Assembly (NCBI RefSeq): GCF_002752355.1
Contig: NZ_MRAV01000001.1
Coordinates: forward strand, 62,001-126,000
Length of the DNA: 64,000 bases
Direction of reading: 5' to 3'
Source of the DNA: Leucobacter sp. OLIS6
Lineage (GTDB): Bacteria; Actinomycetota; Actinomycetes; Actinomycetales; Microbacteriaceae
The first letter of the stretch is position 1, and the number at the start of each line of letters is the position of its first letter. The notes under the pieces are model-generated. The model was not told the DNA's origin and searched no databases. It was given only the letters and a program-made list of their open reading frames with translations. The translations under genes and the position numbers were made by a program. Of the stretch, positions 40,195-48,370 are shown piece after piece.

Positions 40195-41618
40195 GAGGCG
40201 ACCTCCTGGGAGAACGCGCCGGGCTGTGCGAGGGCCGAGCGCTTGCGGGCGTAGAAGAAGTAGTAGAGCAGGAACAGGGCGGTCCACCCGGCGAACACGG
40301 CGATCGTGATGAGCTGCAGGTTGGTGATGATCCAGAGGCAGCCGAGGATCGACAGGATCGGGATGACGTAGCCGCCCGGCACCTTGAATCCGCGCTCCAG
40401 GTCGGGCTCGCGCCGCCGCAGGATGATGACGCCGAGCGAGACGACGATGAACGCGGCGAGGGTGCCGATGCTCGTCATCTCGGCGAGGAAGTTGATCGGG
40501 ATCACGCCCGCGAGGATGCCGGTCGCGATCGCCACGATGATCGTGTTCGGGATCGGCGTCATGGTGCGCGGGTTGACCTTCTGGAACACCTTCGGCATCA
40601 TCCCGTCCTTCGACATCGCGAAGAGGATTCGGGTCTGGCCGTAGAGCACGACGAGCGTGACGCTGAAGATCGAGATCACGGCGCCGGCGGCGACGAGAGT
40701 GCCGGGCCAGGACGCCCCGACGAGGTTCTCGATGATCGCCGAGAGGCCGGCGCTCTGATCCTTGAACTGCTCGGGCGCCTGCGCGCCGAGGCCGGCCATG
40801 GCGACGAGCACGTAGATGCCGGTGACGATGACGAGGGCGAAGATGAGCGCGAGCGGCAGGTTCTTCTTGGGGTTCTTCGCCTCTTCACCCGCGGTCGAGA
40901 CGGCGTCGAGGCCGACGAACGAGAAGAAGATGATGCCGGCGCCCGACATGATGCCGGCGAAGCCGAAGGGGGCGAAGTTCGCGAAGTGGTCGGCGTTCCA
41001 CCCGGTGAAGGCGATCGCTGCGAAGAAGACGAGCACGACGAGCTTGATGACCACCATGATCGTGTTGGTGATCACCGACTCCTTCGTGCCGCGGATCAGC
41101 AGCAGGGCGCACAGCGCGATGAGGATCACGGCCGGGAGGTTGATGATCCCGCCCTCCTCTGGCGCGTTCGAGAGCGCCGCGGGCAGCTCGAAGCCGAACA
41201 GGTTGTGGAACAGCTGGTTCACGTACTGTGACCAGCCCACCGCGACCGCCGCCGTCGAGACGCCGTACTCGAGCAGCAGGCAGGCGGCGACGCCCATCGC
41301 CGGCATCTCGCCGAGGGTCGTGTAGGCGTAGGAGTAGGAGGATCCCGAGACCGGGACGCTGCCCGCGAGCTCCGCGTAGCAGAGGGCGGTGAGGCCCGCG
41401 ACGACGCCGGCGATGAGGAACGAGATGATGACCGCGGGCCCTGCGGTCGGGACGGCCTCGGACAGGATGAAGAAGATACCCGTTCCGACGGTGCCGCCGA
41501 CACCGATCATGGTGAGCGAGAAGAGTCCGATGCTGCGCGAGAGTTTGGGGCCGTGCGTTTCCTCTCCCTCTCGCGGGATCGGCTTGCGGCGCAGAAGCTG
41601 CTGCGGCATCGAAGTCAT
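40191..41618 (-). CDS. APC-family amino-acid permease
   Basis: A 475-residue membrane transporter with 12 hydrophobic helices. The first helix carries the APC signature GVGGTVGTGIFFILSEA; SGSSYSYAYTTLGEMPA and FFSFVGLDAVSTAGEEAKNPKKNLP are typical of the cationic amino-acid transporter branch (YhdG/CAT). ATG 41618 is chosen since residues before it are not transporter-like; a second ATG three codons in is possible. It is coupled to the tandem Usp gene. The substrate is probably an amino acid, with basic ones the first guess. Confidence 0.87.
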   Translation of the reverse strand: MTSMPQQLLRRKPIPREGEETHGPKLSRSIGLFSLTMIGVGGTVGTGIFFILSEAVPTAGPAVIISFLIAGVVAGLTALCYAELAGSVPVSGSSYSYAYTTLGEMPAMGVAACLLLEYGVSTAAVAVGWSQYVNQLFHNLFGFELPAALSNAPEEGGIINLPAVILIALCALLLIRGTKESVITNTIMVVIKLVVLVFFAAIAFTGWNADHFANFAPFGFAGIMSGAGIIFFSFVGLDAVSTAGEEAKNPKKNLPLALIFALVIVTGIYVLVAMAGLGAQAPEQFKDQSAGLSAIIENLVGASWPGTLVAAGAVISIFSVTLVVLYGQTRILFAMSKDGMMPKVFQKVNPRTMTPIPNTIIVAIATGILAGVIPINFLAEMTSIGTLAAFIVVSLGVIILRRREPDLERGFKVPGGYVIPILSILGCLWIITNLQLITIAVFAGWTALFLLYYFFYARKRSALAQPGAFSQEVAS

Positions 41619-41780
41619 GCGTGTGAGTCCTTCGGACGTCGTTGTCGGGTGGGTGCATGACAGTGTCCCCCCAGATGGGCCGCGGCCACAAATTCTCGAC
41701 ACGCTGAGAGCCCGTGGGGGAGAGAGTCCCTGTCTGGAACGGAACGGTTTCTCGTCGACCCGATACACATCTGATGTAGT

Positions 41781-41799
41781 TAAGGGTAGGCTAACCTGG
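41781..41799. promoter_or_regulatory. DtxR/IdeR-type iron box
   Basis: The 19-base site contains GGCTAACCT and matches the consensus TTAGGTTAGSCTAACCTAA at 15 of 19 positions by my alignment. It is 56 bases upstream of the first siderophore-uptake gene, where an iron-loaded DtxR/IdeR repressor would block transcription. The divergent permease gene is about 160 bases away. Confidence 0.75.
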
Positions 41800-41854
41800 C
41801 ACCTTCGATGAAGCGGGTCCATCACGCATCGATCGGGCCCGGAAAGGACCCCAC

Positions 41855-42889
41855 GTGCGCACCCGTCGTCTCCTCAGCATCGCCGCGGCGCTCGTCGCCG
41901 CAGTCTCGATCTCGGCCTGCTCCTCGGCGGCTCCGTCCGGATCCGGTGACGCAGGCGGAGCCGGAGCCGGAGACGACGCGTCGGGCGCATTCCCCGTCAC
42001 CATCGAGCACGCCTTCGGCAAGACCACGATCGAGCGGCAGCCCGAGCGCATCGCCACGGTCGGCTGGACCAGCCAGGAGGTGCCGCTGGCGCTCGGCATC
42101 GCGCCCGTCGGCATGGCGAAGATCACCTGGGGCGACGACAACGGCAACGGCATGATGCCGTGGGTCGAGGACAAGCTCGCCGAGCTCAAGGCCCCGACCC
42201 CGAAGCTGTACGACGAGACCGACGGCGTCGACTTCGAAGCGGTCGCCGCGACGAAGCCCGACGTGATCCTCGCGGCCTACTCCGGGATCACGAAGGAGGA
42301 CTACCGGACCCTCTCGAAGATCGCTCCCGTCGTCGCCTACCCGCATACCGCGTGGGGCACGAGCCTCGACGACCTGGTGCGCATGGACTCCGAGGCGATC
42401 GGCAAGAAGGCCGAGGGGGACGCGCTACTGAAGCGTCTGCACGAGGAATCCGCGGCCTCGCTCGCGAAGCACCCGAGGCTCGCGAAGGCCAAGGTGCTGA
42501 TCGCGAACATCGACCCCAAGAACCTTAGCCAGATCACGATCTACACCTCGCACGACACCCGCCCCCGGTTCCTCGAGGAGCTCGGACTGCCCGAGCCCGC
42601 GATCGTGACCGAGGAGTCGAAGCAGACCGATGCCTTTTTCGCGACCGTCAGCTCCGAAGCCGCCGACCGCTTCTCGGACGTCGACCTGATCGTCTCGGCC
42701 GGGACCCCGGACCTGCTGAAGCGCATGCAGGCGGATCCGCTGCTGAGTAAGATCCCCGCCGTTGCGAAGGGGCGCGTCGCGATCCTGCCCGACGCCTCGC
42801 CGCTGGCCGTCTCGGCCTCGCCCTCCCCGCTGTCGATCGGCTGGGGCGTCGACCGCTACTTCGACGCGCTCTCGGCGCCGCTGCAATAG
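41855..42889 (+). CDS. Iron-siderophore ABC binding lipoprotein 1
   Basis: A 344-residue FecB/FhuD-type lipoprotein. The signal peptide ends in a lipobox SISAC with the lipidated cysteine near residue 22, followed by a Gly/Ser/Ala linker. The ligand-binding body has GAFPVTIEHAFGKTTIE and VDFEAVAATKPDVILAAYSG, typical for cluster A-II binding proteins, and ends LSIGWGVDRYFDAL. GTG 41855 follows AAAGGA. It is the first gene of the operon and lies behind the iron box. Its downstream neighbour is a clear paralogue. Confidence 0.9.
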   Translation: MRTRRLLSIAAALVAAVSISACSSAAPSGSGDAGGAGAGDDASGAFPVTIEHAFGKTTIERQPERIATVGWTSQEVPLALGIAPVGMAKITWGDDNGNGMMPWVEDKLAELKAPTPKLYDETDGVDFEAVAATKPDVILAAYSGITKEDYRTLSKIAPVVAYPHTAWGTSLDDLVRMDSEAIGKKAEGDALLKRLHEESAASLAKHPRLAKAKVLIANIDPKNLSQITIYTSHDTRPRFLEELGLPEPAIVTEESKQTDAFFATVSSEAADRFSDVDLIVSAGTPDLLKRMQADPLLSKIPAVAKGRVAILPDASPLAVSASPSPLSIGWGVDRYFDALSAPLQ

Positions 42890-42967
42890 CCCCTCCACGA
42901 ACGACCCGACGCCCATCCAGGCATCCGCGCACCACGTCCGGTGCGCGTTCCGACGAAAGGACACCCC

Positions 42968-44005
42968 GTGCGACGTTCTCGCATCCTCGCCCTGGCCGCA
43001 GCGGCCCTGATCGCCCTCACCGCGAGCGCGTGCTCGTCCCCGGGCGGATCCTCGGAGGGATCCGGCTCGGCGGAAGGTGGCAGCGCGAAGGGCGCGTTCC
43101 CGGTCACGATCGAGCACGCCTTCGGGAAGACGACCATCGAGAAGCAGCCGAAGCGCGTCGCCTCGGTGGCCTGGATGAATCACGAGGTCCCGCTCGCGCT
43201 CGGCGTCGTACCCGTGGGCATGAGCAAGGCGACCTGGGGCGACGACAACGGTGACGGGGTGCTGCCCTGGGTCGATGATCGGCTGAAGCAGCTCGGGGCC
43301 AAGACTCCGACCCTGTTCGACGAGACCGACGGGATCGACTTCGAGGCGGTCGCCGCGACGAAGCCCGATGTGATCCTCGCCTCCTACTCGGGCCTGACGA
43401 AGGAGGAGTACGAGACGCTGTCGAAGATCGCGCCGGTGGTGGCGGAGCCGGGCGTCCCCTGGGGCACGAGCCTGCAGGACGTCATCCGCATGAACTCCGA
43501 GGCGATCGGCAAGAAGGCGGAGGGCGACGCGCTCATCACCGAGCTCGACCAGAAGACCGATGCGGCCCTCGCGAAGCACCCGAAGCTGAAGGAGGCCAAG
43601 GCGCTCTTCGCGTACATCGACCCCAAGGACTTCAGCAAGATCGGCTTCTACACCACGCACGACACGCGCCCCGGGTTCCTCAAGGACCTCGGCATGCCGG
43701 TGCCGAAGGTCGTGGAGGAGGAGACGAAGAAGACGGATCAGTTCTACGTCACCGTCAGCGCCGAGGCGGCGGACCGGTTCTCCGACGTGGACCTCGTGAT
43801 CGTCTACGGCGATACCAAGGGCGAACTGGTGAAGCGTCTGCAGGCGGACCCGCTGCTCTCCAAGATCCCCGCGATCAAGGCCGGCCGCATCGCGGTGCTG
43901 CCGGACCAGACCCCGCTCGCGGCCTCGGCGAACCCCTCGCCGCTGTCGATCGGCTGGGGCATCGACCGCTACTTCGACACGCTCGCCGCGCCGCTCGAGA
44001 AGTGA
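42968..44005 (+). CDS. Iron-siderophore ABC binding lipoprotein 2 (paralogue)
   Basis: A 345-residue FecB-type lipoprotein with lipobox TASAC near residue 20. It shares long identical stretches with the preceding gene, such as VTIEHAFGKTTIE, WGDDNG, DETDG, DFEAVAATKPDVILA and EAIGKKAEGDAL, so the pair arose by tandem duplication. Differences cluster in the second half, which may give a different siderophore preference. AAAGGA lies nine bases before the GTG. The permease gene starts at the stop codon (GTGA). Confidence 0.9.
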   Translation: MRRSRILALAAAALIALTASACSSPGGSSEGSGSAEGGSAKGAFPVTIEHAFGKTTIEKQPKRVASVAWMNHEVPLALGVVPVGMSKATWGDDNGDGVLPWVDDRLKQLGAKTPTLFDETDGIDFEAVAATKPDVILASYSGLTKEEYETLSKIAPVVAEPGVPWGTSLQDVIRMNSEAIGKKAEGDALITELDQKTDAALAKHPKLKEAKALFAYIDPKDFSKIGFYTTHDTRPGFLKDLGMPVPKVVEEETKKTDQFYVTVSAEAADRFSDVDLVIVYGDTKGELVKRLQADPLLSKIPAIKAGRIAVLPDQTPLAASANPSPLSIGWGIDRYFDTLAAPLEK

Positions 44006-45165
44006 GCGGGGGAGTGTCCGTCGCCGTGAGCGAAGAAGGAGCGGGAACGGCACCCACGCGCGGCGCCCGCGGGGGATCCGTGCCCGCTCCGACCGCTGCG
44101 TCGACGGATGCGGCCCGGGCGACGGCGGCGGATCCTCGTGCCGCTGGGCGCCTGCCGCTTCGCCTGACCTGGATCCTCGCCGGCCTCGCGCTCCTCGTGC
44201 TGCTGAGCGCAGCGTCGCTCGCGTTCGGCGTCCGGGGCGTCTCGTTCGACGACATCCTCGTGGCTCTGGGCGGACGCACTGCGACGGTGTCCGAGGCCGC
44301 GGTCGCGGCGCGGATCCCGCGCACCGTGCTCGCACTGCTCGTCGGGGCGGCGCTCGCGATCGCGGGCACCGCCATGCAGGCCGTCACCCGCAACCCGCTC
44401 GCGGACCCCGGACTCCTCGGCATCTCGGGAGGAGCCTCGCTCGCCGTAGTGGTCGGTCTCGCCTTCTTCGGCCTCTCCGCGCCGGTGAGCACCCTGTTCA
44501 TCGCGATGGCCGGCGCCGCCGTCGCCGCGGTCTTCGTCTACACCGTGGGCTCGCTCGGCGGCGGGGGTGCGACCCCGCTCAAGCTCGCGCTCGCCGGAGC
44601 CGCGACCTCCGCCGCGCTGCTCTCGCTCGTCAGCGCGATCCTGCTGCCGCGTGTCGACGTGATGGCGCAGTTCCGCTTCTGGCAGATCGGCGGCGTCGGA
44701 GGCGCCGACTGGGGGCGCATCGCGCTGATCGCCCCCGGCCTCCTCGTCGGGGCGCTGATCTGCTTCGCGACCGCGCGGGGCATGAACGGGCTCGCGCTCG
44801 GCGACGAACTCGCGACCGGTCTCGGCATCAACGTGCTCCGCACCCGCCTGCTGGCGGGGCTGGGTTCCGTGATCCTGTGCGGCGCGGCGACCGCGGTCGC
44901 CGGTCCCATCGGCTTCGTCGGGCTCGTCGTACCGCACCTCTGCCGTCTGCTCTTCGGGCCGGACCACCGATGGCTGTTGCCGGCGAGCGCGATCGCCGGG
45001 TCAGCACTGCTCGTCGCCTCCGACGTGGTCGGGCGGCTCATTGCCCGCCCCGCGGAGGTCGAGGTCGGAATCGTGACCGCCGTGATCGGAGCGCCGGTGT
45101 TCATCTGGATCGTGCGTCGCGGTGCCACGGGGCGCGGCATGAGCGGAAGCGGGCGCGCACGATGA
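44002..45165 (+). CDS. FecCD-family siderophore permease 1
   Basis: A 387-residue inner-membrane permease. The first 50 residues are a polar, Ala/Thr/Pro-rich cytosolic tail, then about ten helices. Family marks are RIPRTVLALLVGAALAIAGTAMQAVTRNPLADPGLLGISGGASL and GPIGFVGLVVPHLCRLLFGPDHR, the loop that contacts the ATPase. The GTG overlaps the binding protein's stop by GTGA; a later GTG or ATG is possible since the tail is not conserved. It pairs with the next gene as a heterodimer. Confidence 0.9.
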   Translation: MSGGVSVAVSEEGAGTAPTRGARGGSVPAPTAASTDAARATAADPRAAGRLPLRLTWILAGLALLVLLSAASLAFGVRGVSFDDILVALGGRTATVSEAAVAARIPRTVLALLVGAALAIAGTAMQAVTRNPLADPGLLGISGGASLAVVVGLAFFGLSAPVSTLFIAMAGAAVAAVFVYTVGSLGGGGATPLKLALAGAATSAALLSLVSAILLPRVDVMAQFRFWQIGGVGGADWGRIALIAPGLLVGALICFATARGMNGLALGDELATGLGINVLRTRLLAGLGSVILCGAATAVAGPIGFVGLVVPHLCRLLFGPDHRWLLPASAIAGSALLVASDVVGRLIARPAEVEVGIVTAVIGAPVFIWIVRRGATGRGMSGSGRAR

Positions 45166-46205
45166 GCGTCGGAACCGCCGCGGCCGCAGCCGCGATCGGT
45201 CGCGGGCGCCGCACCCGTCGCGGGCGTCGAGTCGCGGTATCGGCGACGCTGGCGCTGCTCGCGTTCGCGCTGTATGCGCTCACCCTCATGATCGGGGACG
45301 CCTGGGCGACGCCCGGCGAGGTGCTCCGAGTGATCGCGGGCGAGACCGTGCCCGGCGTCTCCTTCACCGTGGGAGAGCTCCGGCTGCCGCGTGCGACGCT
45401 CGGGCTGCTCGCCGGACTCGCGTTCGGCGCGTCGGGCGTCACCTTCCAGACCATGCTGCGCAACCCGCTGGCCGCCCCCGACATCATCGGGATCAGCGCG
45501 GGCGCGAGCGCGGCGGCGGTGTTCGGGATCGTCGTGCTCTCGGTGAGCGGCCTCCTGCTCTCGGCGCTCGCGCTCGCCGGTGCGGTCCTCACGACGCTCG
45601 TGATCGCCCTACTCGCGCAGAAGCGCGGATTCTCGACCATGCGCCTCGTGCTCATCGGCATCGGCGTCGCCGCCCTGCTGCAGAGCGCGATCTCGTACCT
45701 CATCTCGAAGGCGGGGGAGTGGGATCTCCAGACCGCGATGCAGTGGATGACCGGCAGCCTGAACGGGGCGGGCTGGGAGAAGATCCTGCCGCTCCTCGGC
45801 GCGCTGCTCCTCTGCGCACCCCTGCTCCTCGCGAACGGCCGGGGGCTCGACCTGCTCCGCCTCGGAGACGACGCCGCGACCGCGCTGGGTGTGCGCGTCG
45901 GCCGGGTGCGGATCCTCGCCGTCATCGCGGCGGTCGGCCTGCTCGCCTTCGCGACGGCGGGTGCCGGGCCCATCGCCTTCGTCGCGTTCATGGCCGGTCC
46001 GATCGCGGCGCGGCTCGTCGGACCGGGCTCGCGGCTCACGATCCCGGCCGCGCTGGTGGGCGCCTGCCTCGTGCTCGGTGCCGACCTCATCGGGCAGAAC
46101 CTGTTCGACAACCGCTATCCGGTCGGGGTCGTGACCGGCGTGCTCGGCGCGCCCTACCTCGTCCTCCTCCTCATCAGGATGAACCGCTCGGGAGGCTCCC
46201 TGTGA
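45162..46205 (+). CDS. FecCD-family siderophore permease 2
   Basis: A 347-residue partner permease. An Arg-rich N-tail of about 22 residues is followed by nine or ten helices. RLPRATLGLLAGLAFGASGVTFQTMLRNPLAAPDIIGISAGAS and GPIAFVAFMAGPIAARLVGPGSRL match the family, the second being the ATPase-contact loop. It overlaps the first permease by ATGA and the ATPase by GTGA. Confidence 0.92.
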   Translation: MSVGTAAAAAAIGRGRRTRRGRRVAVSATLALLAFALYALTLMIGDAWATPGEVLRVIAGETVPGVSFTVGELRLPRATLGLLAGLAFGASGVTFQTMLRNPLAAPDIIGISAGASAAAVFGIVVLSVSGLLLSALALAGAVLTTLVIALLAQKRGFSTMRLVLIGIGVAALLQSAISYLISKAGEWDLQTAMQWMTGSLNGAGWEKILPLLGALLLCAPLLLANGRGLDLLRLGDDAATALGVRVGRVRILAVIAAVGLLAFATAGAGPIAFVAFMAGPIAARLVGPGSRLTIPAALVGACLVLGADLIGQNLFDNRYPVGVVTGVLGAPYLVLLLIRMNRSGGSL

Positions 46206-47002
46206 CCATCGACCACCGCCTCACCGCCGAAGGGCTGCGCCTCGGCTACGACGACCGCGTGATCCTCGACGGGCTCGATCTCGCGATCGAACCCGGTCGC
46301 ATCACCTCGATCGTGGGCGCGAACGGCAGCGGCAAATCCACGCTGCTGCGCGCATTCGCGCGCCTGCTCAGGCCGCAGGCCGGATCCGTCCTGCTCGACG
46401 GCGCCGAGATCCACAAACGGCCGTCGAAGGAGCTCGCCCGGCTGCTGGGTCTGCTGCCGCAGAGCCCCATCGCTCCCGAGGGGATCGCGGTCTCCGACCT
46501 CGTCGGTCGGGGCCGGCACCCCCACCAGGGTGCGCTCGCGCGCTGGAGCGCCGCGGACACCGAGGCCGTCGCCGAAGCGCTCGAGGCGACCGCGACGACC
46601 GAGCTCGCCGACCGCTCCGTCGACGAGCTCTCGGGCGGCCAGCGGCAGCGGGTCTGGATCGCGATGGCGCTCGCGCAGCAGACCGACATCCTGCTGCTCG
46701 ACGAACCCACGACGTTCCTCGACGTCGCCCACCAGATCGAGGTGCTCGATCTGCTCACCGACCTGAATCGCCGACGCGGCACCACCATCGTGATGGTGCT
46801 GCACGACCTCGGTCTCGCCGCGCGCTACTCGGATCGCCTCGTCGCCATGAGCGACGGCGGAGTGCACGCCTCGGGCGCGCCCGGCGAGATCGTCACGCCC
46901 GACCTCGTGCGCGAGGTGTTCGGGCTCGAAAGCCACGTGCTCGTCGACCCCGTCTCGGGAGCACCCATCGTCTCGCCCATCGGGAGGCATCATGTCCGCT
47001 GA
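46202..47002 (+). CDS. FecE-type siderophore ABC ATPase
   Basis: A 266-residue ATPase driving import. Walker A GANGSGKST has K45, the Q-loop is LLPQSP, the signature LSGGQRQR starts at residue 143, Walker B is ILLLDEPTTFLD and the H-loop VLHDLGLAARY. These are typical of the FepC/FecE subgroup. The GTG start overlaps the permease by GTGA. The siderophore-interacting protein gene begins 11 bases before its stop codon. Confidence 0.95.
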   Translation: MTIDHRLTAEGLRLGYDDRVILDGLDLAIEPGRITSIVGANGSGKSTLLRAFARLLRPQAGSVLLDGAEIHKRPSKELARLLGLLPQSPIAPEGIAVSDLVGRGRHPHQGALARWSAADTEAVAEALEATATTELADRSVDELSGGQRQRVWIAMALAQQTDILLLDEPTTFLDVAHQIEVLDLLTDLNRRRGTTIVMVLHDLGLAARYSDRLVAMSDGGVHASGAPGEIVTPDLVREVFGLESHVLVDPVSGAPIVSPIGRHHVR

Positions 47003-48053
47003 GTCCACCTGGTGCGAAACCTCCGAGACCCTGCGGGCAGAGGTCCCCGACCTCCCCGGGTTCGTGATCGCGCGCGCGGCCGTCGAGCGGATCGAGCTCG
47101 TCTCGCCGACCTTCGCCCGGATCACCTTCGCGGGTGCCGAGCTCGACGCGTTCGGCACCCCCGGCCGGGTGCTCGACCAGCGGATCAAGCTGATCTTCCC
47201 CGGAGCGAGCGGTCGCGTGCCCGACCTCTCGGAGACCGACGACTGGTACCGCGGCTGGCTCGACCTCCCCGAAGTGGAGCGCGGGTCGATGCGGACCTAC
47301 TCGATCCGCGAGCTGCGGGTCGAACCCTCCGGGACCCGGGTCGTCGTCGACTTCGTGCTCCATCTCAAGCCGGGTGCGACCGGTCCCGCATCCTCCTGGG
47401 CCGCCGCCGCAGCGCCCGGGGACGAACTGCTGCTCGTCGGGCCGCGACGCGGTGGCCCCGACTGGGGCGGGATCGAGTTCGACGACGCCGTCGACGGACC
47501 GGTGCTGCTCGCGGGCGACGAGACGGCCGCTCCGGCCATCGCCCGGATCCTCGAGGATGTTGCGCCCGGCACCGTCGGCACGGCCTGGATCGAGATCCCG
47601 CACGCCGAGGACCGGCTCGACATCGCGGCGCCCGCGGGTGTCGAGGTGCGCTGGCTCGTGCGCGGTGAGGAGGCGCACGGCAGCGCGCTGATCCCGGCGC
47701 TGCTCGCGCACGTCGGGCTCGACGGGCCGGCCGGTGTCGGGGCCGGCGCAGGGGCCGACGCCGATACCGAGGCGCCCGTATGGGAGACGCCCACCTACTC
47801 GAACCTGGAAGAGGCCGGATACCGGCCGACGCACGCGCCGACCTCGCAGGCGTGCATCATCGGATCCTGCGCCGAATGCGTGCGCTCCTTCGACGCGCGC
47901 ATCATCCGAGCGCGCGAGTGCCGCTACTGGATCGCCGGCGAGAGCGGCGTCGTGACGACGCTGCGTCGCCACCTGGTGCGCGAGTGCGGCGTCGACCGTG
48001 CCCGGGTCGCGTTCATGGGCTACTGGCGCCGCGGCGTCGCCATGCGCGGGTAG
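46992..48053 (+). CDS. Siderophore-interacting protein with a cysteine-rich insertion
   Basis: A 353-residue cytosolic flavin reductase of the SIP/ViuB family that would release iron from the imported ferric siderophore. The FAD domain has RSFSxxR-like RTYSIRELRVEPSG and DFVLHLKPGATGPASSWA; the C-terminal NAD(P)H domain has AGDETAAPAIARIL and YWIAGESGVVTTLRRHL. Between them an added stretch of about 60 residues (250-310) contains C288, C293, C296 and C310; the first three form CxxGxCxxC, the spacing seen in plant-type [2Fe-2S] ferredoxins. Ordinary SIP proteins lack this. The gene overlaps the ATPase gene by 11 bases. Confidence 0.85.
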   Translation: MSAESTWCETSETLRAEVPDLPGFVIARAAVERIELVSPTFARITFAGAELDAFGTPGRVLDQRIKLIFPGASGRVPDLSETDDWYRGWLDLPEVERGSMRTYSIRELRVEPSGTRVVVDFVLHLKPGATGPASSWAAAAAPGDELLLVGPRRGGPDWGGIEFDDAVDGPVLLAGDETAAPAIARILEDVAPGTVGTAWIEIPHAEDRLDIAAPAGVEVRWLVRGEEAHGSALIPALLAHVGLDGPAGVGAGAGADADTEAPVWETPTYSNLEEAGYRPTHAPTSQACIIGSCAECVRSFDARIIRARECRYWIAGESGVVTTLRRHLVRECGVDRARVAFMGYWRRGVAMRG

Positions 48054-48079
48054 CGCAGGGCCGGTCCCGGTCCGAGACC

Positions 48080-48155
48080 GGTGTTCCTGCCGATGCGCGG
48101 TGTTCCGGTCGAGGGGCGGTGTTCCCGTCGAGGGGCGGTGCGACTGCCGAGGCCC
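48080..48155. repeat. Intergenic repeat block B1 (four tandem 19-nt units)
   Basis: Four units of exactly 19 bases begin at 48080, 48099, 48118 and 48137. The first three start GGTGTTCC and the second and third are almost identical (GTCGAGGGGC ends). Read on the other strand the unit is GGAACACC-GC-N9, matching blocks A and C. Confidence 0.8.
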
Positions 48156-48180
48156 GGGCTGAAATCGCAGAAGTTTCACC

Positions 48181-48237
48181 GTTCCTCGACACTGAACCTG
48201 TTCCTCGACACTGAGCCCGTTCCTCGGCGTCGGGTGC
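48181..48237. repeat. Intergenic repeat block B2 (three tandem 19-nt units)
   Basis: Units start GTTCCTCG at 48181, 48200 and 48219, again with a period of 19. The first two differ only in their last few bases. Related to block B1 through TTCC/GGAA and TCGA words but more diverged. Together with B1 and the terminator this fills the 317-base gap between the SIP gene and purL; no gene is seen there. Confidence 0.7.
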
Positions 48238-48316
48238 GACCTTGTGCGACTGATCGTGCCCGCGGATTCGGCCCACTGATCCGCCCGCGGACCGAGCGCA
48301 CCCCGCACACACGCGA

Positions 48317-48350
48317 AGGGCGCCGGCACGGAATCCCGTGCCGGCGCCCT
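48317..48350. terminator. Bidirectional terminator before purL end
   Basis: Perfect 15-bp stem (48317-48331 with 48336-48350) and an AATC loop, between the convergent SIP gene and purL. Confidence 0.82.
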
Positions 48351-48370
48351 CAGTGCAATGCGATCGAGTG

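Noticed and set aside
48080..48237. CRISPR array
   Set aside because: The repeats follow one another every 19 bases without unique spacers of normal size, and no cas gene is near.
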